From: Trichinella spiralis
Lineage: Eukaryota; Nematoda; Enoplea; Trichinellida; Trichinellidae
Assembly: GCA_000181795.3 (NCBI GenBank)
Contig: CM012954.1
Location: forward strand, 8,648,920-8,712,919
Reading direction: 5' to 3'
DNA: 64,000 nt
In this document: positions 55,501 to 64,000 of the stretch, piece after piece
How positions within the stretch are numbered: the first letter of the stretch is position 1
Layout: every line of letters begins with the position of its first letter
Made by a program: the position numbers and the translations under genes
The notes under the pieces: model-generated
The model's database searches: none
What the model was told of the DNA's origin: nothing
What the model saw: the letters and a program-made list of their open reading frames with translations, nothing else

Positions 55501-57474
55501 ACATCTCGTCTTTCGAATTTGGGATTCAATGATGCTCGAAGGTTCAGAAATATTGTTGCGGGTGGCGTTGGCGACGTTCGCGAAAATTAGCCGGTAAGGG
55601 CGTTGTTCAAATATTGTTGTAATTTTGCATATGTTGTGATTTGATGTGATTGGATTGTTCGTTTCAAGGCAGACATTGAACGCGACCAGTGCAGACGGAT
55701 TTTACGAACTGATGAGCCGTCTCAGTAGAAAATTGCAAACAATGGGCAAAACGCAGTGCGAAAATTTGATCCAGCTCGTCTACAGTATGGCCGATTTTCC
55801 ATTTCCAGGCTTGCACGAGCTGCGCGACCGCCACCTTTGGAATATACAGCCATTTTCGTCCGGCTTTGGCATCTTTCGACACCAAGTGATAAGTATTTTG
55901 AAATCTGAAAACGATCCACTTGGCTGCTCTGCTGCAATTGAGGATGATTTTGCCAGTAAAAAGTCTCTGTCGTTGTTCGGTGAATTGATTTAATTAATAA
56001 TTCGATTAATTGATAATTTTTATTCCAATTTTTTGTGTTGTTTCTTCTTGTAGCGAAGAAATCAGTGTTGGATAAGCAAAATTTGAACGCTTTGAAAAAG
56101 AAATACAATCAAATGAAGCAGCGTCAAAAGCAGGCGAAATTACTTTTAGAAGGTAGTAAATTAATAAACTTGCAATGGATTCCTGTTATTGTTGTTGTTG
56201 TTGTTGTTGTTGAATATTTGCATTTTCAGGTGGCCTTTTTTTGAATAATCCAGTGACATCTACGACAACAGTCAATCCTGCTCAAAGTGTCGTTTTTAAT
56301 CACTTGTGTATCAACAGTCGCAATCGAAACAAAATTTGGTAATACTGTAAAAATAAATATGTGCATGCATTGAAAATTTGAATTTTGTTTACAACTGAAT
56401 TAATTATTCGTTTTGCAAATGGTGATGCCGAACAGTCAACGCGACGTTGCTTTTTCGTAAAATTAAAAATTTCCTTTCAGCATACCGACCAATAGTTTGA
56501 GTCAGTCGGTCAGTGTGGCACCTTGCATTGTGCAACCGGCTAGCCAGCAACCGAAGCGCAGGTCGTCGTCTTCGAATCTGAGACGTGGTTCGCAGCTTTC
56601 GACGACTTTTTCACGTCTCGCAATTGGAGAAGAAAGCAGAAATTCGGACGACTTGACAACCGTCTGCACCACTGATCAAGATTGGATGCTTTCCATTTCC
56701 AAGGGTCCGGAATTGTTCATGTTTCACTATCCTGTCCGCAGGTAAGAAATGGGGCGTGGGGTGGGGGTTGAGGCCGGGGGATACCTCGATATTCGTATTT
56801 TTATTTTCCCATGACTTTGTAGATTTCAACGCTGTCACAGTTTTCCTGGAATTTACGAACAAGAAGAAGATACTGTGAGTGAGGTTTCCAAACGAGCGCT
56901 TGTAGCACGTTCATATTCATGTTGCCAGTTGGGTCGAAATTATTATTATTCAACAGATGGTGATTTGAAACATGTTATCCATGATAATTCATCGTTGCAC
57001 AGCAATTGCAAACGCCCAGAAGCGCTATTATCACTTAAGCGTTGCTCATCATCTACATCTGAAGCGGTGATCTGCAACAACAACAACAACAACAACAATA
57101 CGAACATCACGTCTGATGATTATTCAGATATTTCGGATGGTAATATTTCCATCAAGTCAAACAATAATCCAGATTCACTTTATGCAGTTACTGTTCAACA
57201 GCAACGACAATTACAACTACCACCACCACCACCACCACAACAGCAGCAGCAACATCGTACATCTTGTCCAGTACGACAATTACGGAGTGGAGTGTGTAAT
57301 TCGACGACAACAACTCGAAGAAATACTTCAGAAATGCTGGAAAAATCCAAAGCAATCATCAACAGGTGTGCAAATGCAAAACGATCGCCTACAGTAGCCA
57401 TGGTGAATTTGTCTCATTCCAAGCAAAAATCGAAAATATTAATGAACGGTCGTCGCTACGGCTTATACGTTTAA
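52551..57474 (+). CDS. TBC1D30: TBC1D30-like Rab GTPase-activating protein
   Basis: RabGAP that stimulates GTP hydrolysis by small GTPases (vertebrate TBC1D30 acts on Rab8 at cilia). Twelve exons join in frame to 867 residues: 52551-52827, 53481-53618, 54350-54477, 54559-54684, 54746-54922, 55001-55154, 55422-55593, 55669-55979, 56054-56152, 56230-56338, 56481-56741 and 56823-57474. The N-terminus (ESLEELLQQLYNPC) and the helical ALKRRNQQMSKLHSLCNLL segment are typical of the subfamily. The TBC domain spans roughly residues 150-420. It starts near LPGGIPHDFRRKMW, carries the arginine finger in VKDLHRTGW and the glutamine finger in GYCQGFNVI, and includes VFRIWDSMMLEGSEILLRVA. Both catalytic residues are intact. 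A coiled coil follows (KKKYNQMKQRQKQAKLLL). The last exon is low-complexity, with Asn, Pro and Gln runs encoded by microsatellites. Confidence 0.94.
57075..57252 (+). repeat. Coding AAC, CCA and CAG microsatellites
   Basis: Within the last exon of the TBC1D30-like gene, an AAC run (about 57077-57099) encodes eight asparagines. A CCA run with a following CAG run (about 57220-57252) encodes consecutive prolines then glutamines. Confidence 0.85.
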
Positions 57475-59321
57475 CGATAATTTTTCACGCTTATGATGTC
57501 ACTTTGAAATTTCATAATTGTTCTTGTTGTTTCTATTTTTTCTGTTGTTATCACTGTATTTCAATTTGTTCTATTCCACCATTTACAGACTTTTCATCTC
57601 TTTTGACTTCATTCTTTTTTTGGTTTCAAATTTGAGGAAGAGAAATATTATTGAAATGGATTATTTTTCAAAAAAAATAATATTATGTGATAAAACTGCC
57701 ACGTATTTGTATTTGGTTCGATTGAGGTTATTCACAGTGTATAATAGGAAAATTTTCATCTTGACCCAGAAATAAAAATTGCAACATTTAAATTTGAATT
57801 TTACAATACCTGAACTTCATCAGCGTTTGTTTACAGTATGGTACTTTTTGATACATTGGAAATCATTTGAATGAAGTCGTTGAAAGTTGTTTTCTTTTGT
57901 CAGGGAAATGAATTGCATTTTGACCGAATGGCTGAAGTGAAAGATTTATTTCAATATATTTCACAGTTTTGTACCATTTTATGGACAAATTATTCTACAT
58001 TATGCATCCTTCTGTGTGTGTGTCCATGAGATGAATGAATCACCAACACATGGAGAATCTTCTTTTCGGCTGTGGATGAGAAGTTTCTTCAGAAGATGCT
58101 TTCGCTTCAAGTTGTCGTTTCATCGAAAACTTTTCAATGGTTGAATATGATGTTACGTCATAATTAGATAAGCATGGACATGTAGATCATCAAACAACAC
58201 AGATAAAACGCAGACAACAATTACGTGGTCATTTATTTATTTCGCATAGTACGTGGCACAGGCAAGTCAGAAATTTCTGCCTTCAATAAGGTAATCATCA
58301 AATGGTGACATGAACCGAATAATATGAATATAGCGGTTGAATTCGTTAAAAAAATTAACTAATTAATTAATTTCAGTTAATCGTCTAACTTTTCCAGCAG
58401 ATGGCGTGGCAGTTGTTGATTCGAAGCGAAAGTATTTTTTCATCCTGATTTGTCATCAGTGCTCTTCTCCTAAAGTCAACAAATCTATGGCAATAACAAT
58501 TCCCTGCAATGGTAAGTGTTAACATTTTATTTAAATAATGCTCGTATAAGCTGAGTGATAAAAGATTTCTTCATTTTCACGCGTTGTTTTCCATTTATGA
58601 GCTCCGAAGTGCATGTGAATGATAAGATTTTCCGCTGTTCAGTTTGTCGAATTGTTGGGTATTATTTATTTCTTTTTGAAAATGCAGCTCAAATAACCGT
58701 TGGGTTTGTTTTCTATTGTTTTTCCGGTTAACGTTTCTTCTTCGTTAATTTTTATCTGGTTTTTTTCCTCTTGATGAAAATTATCCTCTGCTTTACTTGA
58801 CAGCAAACAAGCAGAAATATCGCAAGAGTCAGTGCAATCGGTAGAATTGTGAAATGTCAACGTACGGATGCCATTTTGCCTATTGATTTGTATGCGTAAT
58901 ACTGTATGGCATCATTTTCACAGTGTTCATCACATAAGATTAACGTTTTATATAATTTTCTTTTCGTTTCACCTATTTAGTTAAATTCAGTTACAGCTTA
59001 CATTGTTGAACATGCAATTTAAAGAAATTTTCTTTGTATGAAATTCCATTTATTATGTCAGTGAAAAAAAAGTGATCTTAAATGAACATCTTGAAGAGCC
59101 ACGTTTGCTCAATTAGAGAAAAGATGTAGAGGAAAAACTTGTCCATAGCTTCGTAGGTTTGCTTCAACGGTTGAATCAACCATTGCACCGGCTAAAAAGC
59201 AACGACTCTATACTGCGCTCGTCAGATTATTTAGAGAGTGATAAAAAAAACAGTCTTGTCCTTTTGCCATTTTGAAGTCAACTGCTCAACGAAAGGAACG
59301 TATAATTTTGTGCTAATTGAA
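57475..59321. other. Convergent spacer between TBC1D30-like gene and ST7
   Basis: Contains the 3' UTRs of two convergent genes. A plus-strand AATAAA lies at about 57769-57775, roughly 295 nt after the TBC1D30-like stop. No coding frame is supported in the remaining 1.5 kb. Confidence 0.55.
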
Positions 59322-62047
59322 TCATAATGAAATACTGTTTACCAAATTGAATAATTCAGTCGCTGGTTTTGGAAATTGATGTACTAAGATCATCAGGATG
59401 ACTGTTCCGAATGCTAAGCCGGAGGCGAACAGCAAGCTGGACGGCGTTTCCTTTCTTGGATAAACACTCAGCTCATGCCAACCTTAAATGAACCTTTCTT
59501 TAGCGTACGCGTAGGAAAATAATTTCATAATTATTAATTATAAAATTCGCATATTTGTTTACTCGGCAGCAACTCACGATCGGCCGCTTCTGTGCAAGCA
59601 GGGTAGGGATAAAACAGATGAGCTTTTTCAATGTGGAAAGAAACTGCGCGAAACGCTACAAAATTCGACAGTGAATTTGATCCAATCACTTACACTTCCA
59701 TTATTACTCACTCCCTTCATAAGTACCCCGAAGCATATCCAAAGCCCCTTGTACACGTTGCCAGTGGGAAATATGCCAAAATGAGTAAGCAATCGCCTCG
59801 CTATCACCACGTTTTAAAATATGTTCCGGAGGAAGGATCAAAGCTTTCATCTCAAGCAAATACTAGAGAAATAAATGTTACTTATTCAGCTAACATATGC
59901 TTTTTTCAATTTCCACCTTTGGTACGTGAGGATTAAATTCCAACGCTCTGTGAATTGCCTCAACTGCAGACATTTCTGCAGGCGTCAAGCCTTTCTTCAG
60001 CGCAACACTAGGCGAGAATCTGTACAAAAAGGAAAGAAAAATGTAAAAAGTTCTGGAAAAATAATTAAATCTCACCTTTCAGCTACAAGTCTCACTTTCA
60101 GTAATGCAGCTGTATAACATATAGTTGCTGATTTTGGCAGATTGAACTCTGAAATTATTCTTCTTTAAATTCCTTTTTAAATTTAAAATATCTGAAATCT
60201 GCATCACCATCATGTCTTGTCAAAATTGACTGCACTTCACCGTATGATTGCATTTCGAGCAAAGTTTCAATCAGATTTTCATAAACATTTGCAACGTACA
60301 CTGTAGGAAATTCTTTTATAAGCTGTGATAATTGGAAAATTATGAAATTTCTTCAATTCAAATATCTATATAATTGACCATTACATCTTTCATTATTTTA
60401 ACCGCCTCTTTTAAGCGGCCAAATCGACGAGCACACATGGCGAGACGTCGACGAATATATACCACCACATTCGTGTCACGTTCTTGACGTAAAGAGAATT
60501 TGCCATTAATCAATTATCAGTAAATTTAAATTCTTACTATGCAATGATTCTCTTTCCGAAGACATGCTTAATCCGTAACTTAGGGAATGACTTTTTTTGA
60601 AGTTGTCTTCTGCTGCTTTCAAAGCTAACTTGAACTTTTGTTCTGCCTTATAATTTATTTTTCATACAATTAGTTGGATACAACAACAGTAAAGTAAAGT
60701 AAAGTAAAGCTTCACAGTGCTCACTTCGAAAACTGTTTGACATTCCTCTTCGGCTAGAAGAATCAGTGCCGTAGCGCAACTAAAGAAAAATATAAGAAAA
60801 GAACTGCCTATCTTAATATTATATACTATGTACTTCTGATTATGTGCCAAAGCTTTATGAGCTAATTCCAATCTCACTTTCGGATCTCTTTCTCGCCAAG
60901 CATTTTGCATTGCTTAAAAGAGAATTATGTATACGATAGAATTTTCATAACTATATTTTCTCACTTTCATATTCAAATTTCCCTGCATCGATACTGCATA
61001 AAAAATAATTCTGATGATCTTGGGCAGACAAATTCATATCATAATAAGAGAGCGCTTCTCGGCCAGTCATACTGGTGAAACGCTGGTATTCCGCACCTCG
61101 AAATAAGCACATCGAATTGCGCCATACTTTACATTCTAAAAGGTGCATTTTCTTATAGCCAACTTTTAAACAAGATGGTAACCTGGAACAGAGGAATCGG
61201 AAAGTGACGAACCGTTGCTTTCTTCTGCTTCTGAACCTGTGTTCTCATGTGAGCTATCAGTACGAACTTGATTCGGAAACCAAGTGCTCAGTGAATTTGT
61301 CGCTAGTGAATCTACATACGAACTGCAATACTTCTATTGAAAAAATTCACTATTAATAGCATACGCAAAAATCCAGCATTTCGTTTGTCGTCACTATTAT
61401 TGTAAGGATAATTCAAAATTCTAAATTGGCCATTTAACTTAACTGAATGCTTCTGTTGCTTCTTTGGTTGAAAATTGATTTTGAACATTGAATTAAAAAC
61501 AATATATAAATTAGGATCGGTTTGAGGAAAAAACGTCACTGTTTCGATTTTCCTTTCACAAAACAATTTAAGCAACTCTGGACTAAATCAAATGCTATTA
61601 AGATTCAACTAAATACTTTTCAAAGTTCAAACTTATTCAGTTTGTAGTGTGCAATTCAGAAATATCAAAAATAAAACAATAATATTCTGGTGTGATCATT
61701 TTTCCTGCCACAAGTGAGAAGCAAAGTTCTAAGGGTAGGCAGATTGGCTAATGATGAACTGAAGCTTACTAAGATGATTCCGGAGACAAGACTTGAAGTG
61801 GCTGCGACAATTATATAATATTTAGGGCTGACGTCGTTTACTATGACCGTAGCTGAAAAATAAATGTTAGAACATATCATAGGGTATACATATCGGTTGT
61901 TAAATCAATCAAGACACCTTGTTGAATTAATTCGTGAAGCTTAACCGGTACATGCAGAAGGTGAAATACCGCCATTACAAGAGCAAACCATAAAACCCAT
62001 AAATATGTCCATGACCAGGTGATCCAAGATTTAAGTTGATCAAACAT
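59322..62047 (-). CDS. ST7: Suppressor of tumorigenicity 7 (ST7) homologue
   Basis: Conserved multi-pass membrane protein of unknown biochemical role (LDLR-related/ST7 family). The N-terminus [20 protein letters not shown] (61918-62047) and [20 protein letters not shown] (61770-61852) match the family. So do [132 protein letters not shown] and [20 protein letters not shown]. The last exon encodes [16 protein letters not shown] and the final hydrophobic helix. About thirteen exons. The section between 61769 and about 61155 is the weak point. The known splice phases fit only if the exon at 61313 reads a frame containing [12 protein letters not shown] and then crosses a 31-40 nt intron, or if an exon has been missed. 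TPR-like helices are expected in the middle. Confidence 0.92.
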
Positions 62048-62909
62048 GAGGAAATGCAAATGATCAAGAAACTTTATCCCATTAATCGAAAGAAATTTAA
62101 ATAAGTATTACTGTATTCTTACTATGATAAACATGTTGAAATGATTTTCAAGTATTAATGTTATTTTAATTATTTGATAATTTTCTTATTTGTGAATTGT
62201 GATTCAATTTGAAAAATTCATTTAATTATGGATGTTTTTTGTATTACGTTTAATTTTATCACATATGCGGATGTGTAGCAGCGAATATAAATGCCGAATG
62301 ATTCTAAGTAATTTTATGATAATATCTTTTTGAGCTTTGAAAATTGCTCGTTTTTACGTTATATATACTTCAATTTTGTATATGTTATAGTTTAACAGTG
62401 TTCTCTCTCCAGTAAATATTTTTCATCAGGATAGTCTGAGTTATTTTACCCTCTTCTGCTTCTCTGCTTATTTCTTGACAATATTATTAGGCAGTATTAC
62501 TGAATTATGAAATTAAGTGTATAGATTCAAAATAATTACTAATTAAGGGAATGAACTAGATAAAAATGAACTTGCTAATTATGTGAATAACAATTTTAAA
62601 GTATGCTTTATTAAATTATAATTTTAAACTGTTGAATTGACAAACAACTTTTAAAATGGATCTCATCCAAAACCAAAGTCTGTGATGCAGATGAATTTGT
62701 AATTTAGAATTTAGAATAGTATTTCTTAAAGCTGATGACCACTGCATGTTGCATAAAACAGCAATTTAATTTTATATTCCTTTAAAAGTAAGGCAGTGTG
62801 AGAAAAGAGGCAGATAAAAGATATAAATGCAGAAAAAGGGATATAATTGAAGGTGCGACTCGTTGATTCATTTGTAAACGCATAAATGAGAATAGTACTC
62901 TATCTCAAA
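62048..62909. other. Spacer upstream of ST7
   Basis: Both neighbours are on the minus strand. It should contain the ST7 promoter and the 3' UTR of the TIL-SOD gene. Very AT-rich, with no supported coding frame. Confidence 0.5.
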
Positions 62910-63687
62910 TCAAGCTAATCCAATGACTCCACACGCAATACCATTACTTTCAAGCACTGGAGTGCCAAATCCAGGCGCACCTTTGCGGTGAAAGACTAAT
63001 GTTCGCCCAACTACAGATGTAGGACCACTAAGTGTGAACTGTTTTGTTTCAATGCTAACATTGGCATGTCCAGCTGAATCCGCTTCAGCCATGCCAATTA
63101 GACTGGCTTGCTGAAAGCTGTTAAAACTTCCACTGGCCTGTTGTCCAAAAAATGGCCCGGCTGAAGTGCACGGTTCACTAATATCGCCATTTTCATGAAC
63201 ATGTAATTCATAACGGCCTTCAGGCAAACCATTCACGGTACCGGTAACTTCGGTTCGACCTTGGAACTCTTCCATAGATAACACGCCACTGACTTGACCA
63301 TCTTTGCTTGTTAAACTGATCACTGCTTTATCAGAAGCAACACCTACTGTAATGTTTATGTTATAATCGACAGCATTAATGTATGCTTCGCATTTTCATT
63401 TTGAATGTTTTTGAAACATAAAAAGTATCGACTAAATCAACATTCACCTTGTGTGGTCGGAGGGGACTGTGGTTCATGACTTTCTTGACACTGTGCTTTT
63501 GGAACACAAGCTGATGTAGGATCTTTAGAATGCAAACGAACATAACCAATACGACAAACACATCCCGGTTTGCACTCAGTTTGTGTACAGTAGGCAGCTG
63601 TATGTAAGTTATCACATCCAATTTGGCACGTTGGCACGCAGTTGGAATATTCTTCATCTTGACGATCACAGGTGATAAACTGTTGAC
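62910..63687 (-). CDS. Secreted TIL-domain protein fused to degenerate Cu/Zn SOD domain (5' end not resolved)
   Basis: Two exons are clear: 63448-63687 and 62910-63346, joined in frame (...TTQ then VGVASDKAVISL...). The first encodes a trypsin-inhibitor-like (TIL) domain with ten cysteines between FITC and AQCQ. The second encodes a Cu/Zn superoxide dismutase fold (LHVHENGD, EPCTSAGPFF, VVGRTLVFHRK, IACGVIGLA). The copper ligands in HVH and the distal His in VFHRK remain. The bridging His after CTSAGP is Phe, the other zinc ligands are absent, and the active-site Arg before ACGVIG is Gly. The two disulfide cysteines are kept. This argues for a non-catalytic SOD-like domain. The acceptor at 63688-63690 shows a further 5' exon, presumably with the signal peptide, in or beyond the last 300 bases. 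TIL domains are common in secreted nematode proteins. Confidence 0.85.
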
Positions 63688-64000
63688 CTGAAAAAACAAA
63701 AAACTTACTAGAAGCAATCATCAAGCTTTTATCATTATTTTATTTATTCTCAGAGGGAATGTCCCAAAAAATAGCAAGTTTACTGACACGCTGATGTTTA
63801 TTTTCGTTTTCATAGATGATGAGAACAATGCTTGACACAGGTATAGTTATCTGTTAACAAAAGTATTGGTTCTTCTTTAAAAAAACTTTACATTTTCTTA
63901 TATTGAGAGTTGATGAAGTGCAGCAGTTATAAGATGTATGTGGATAAATTTAAAATTTTCACTTTGTGTAACTTTAATTTCGTGCATCAAAATTCTATTA
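63688..64000. other. Window edge; 5' part of the TIL-SOD gene not identified
   Basis: A splice donor-like GTAAGT on the minus strand lies at about 63706-63711, preceded by an ATG-containing frame of only a few codons. A 31-codon hydrophobic frame starts near 63818 on the minus strand but ends in a stop before a usable donor. The missing first exon may lie beyond 64000. Confidence 0.4.

Noticed and set aside
61312-61575. 87-codon minus-strand frame inside the ST7 locus
   Set aside because: Its flanking acceptor and donors do not match the phases of neighbouring ST7 exons and its sequence has no ST7 similarity. It is best seen as intronic, though noted as unresolved.

Overview
This is an AT-rich animal nuclear window with compact, intron-containing genes. 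Many introns are 50-100 nt with short TTTCAG or TTTTAG acceptors. No bacterial operons, rRNA, tRNA or CRISPR were seen. Gene content (KDM5/RBR-2, sidekick/RIG-4, SSUH2/SSU-2, a TIL-domain secreted protein), small introns and base composition suggest a nematode. A clade I (Trichinella-like) worm is my guess and is an inference, not proven. One unresolved base lies at position 48.

Layout, left to right. Pyruvate kinase (+, single exon, 2472-4100) converges on WDR36/UTP21 (-, 4284-7395). The large adhesion receptor sidekick (-, 8279-18017) has 6 Ig domains, 13 FN3 domains, one TM segment and a C-terminal GFSSFV. After 2.3 kb of non-coding DNA come LSM7 (-, 20307-20683) and, diverging from it, the H3K4 demethylase KDM5 (+, 22 exons, 21666-28152). 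Next are a CAMLG/GET2-like tail-anchored-protein receptor (+, 28959-29964), an unrecognised small secreted protein (-, 30127-30709) and a CSRNP/AXUD1-type nuclear protein (-, 30995-31585).

The middle holds a fatty-acid elongase of the ELOVL6 type (+, 34415-35284) convergent with TXNDC15 (-, 35861-37056), then SSUH2 (-, 37722-42863) and PIG-P (-, 44542-44859). A 7.7-kb gene-poor interval full of microsatellites follows. The right part holds a TBC1D30-type RabGAP (+, 52551-57474), ST7 (-, 59322-62047) and, at the edge, a secreted TIL domain fused to a degenerate Cu/Zn-SOD domain (-, 62910-63687, 5' end open).

The genes look like independent housekeeping and developmental loci, not a pathway cluster. 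Several share ER or membrane themes (CAMLG, ELOVL, TXNDC15, PIG-P). The most unusual items are the TIL plus SOD-like pseudoenzyme fusion, the secreted orphan gene, two probable GC-AG introns, and the long insert that splits the SSUH2 zinc-binding repeats. I reconstructed splice joins by hand. For pyruvate kinase, WDR36, LSM7, KDM5, CAMLG, the orphan, ELOVL, TXNDC15, SSUH2, PIG-P and TBC1D30 the exon lengths sum to a multiple of three with no internal stop.
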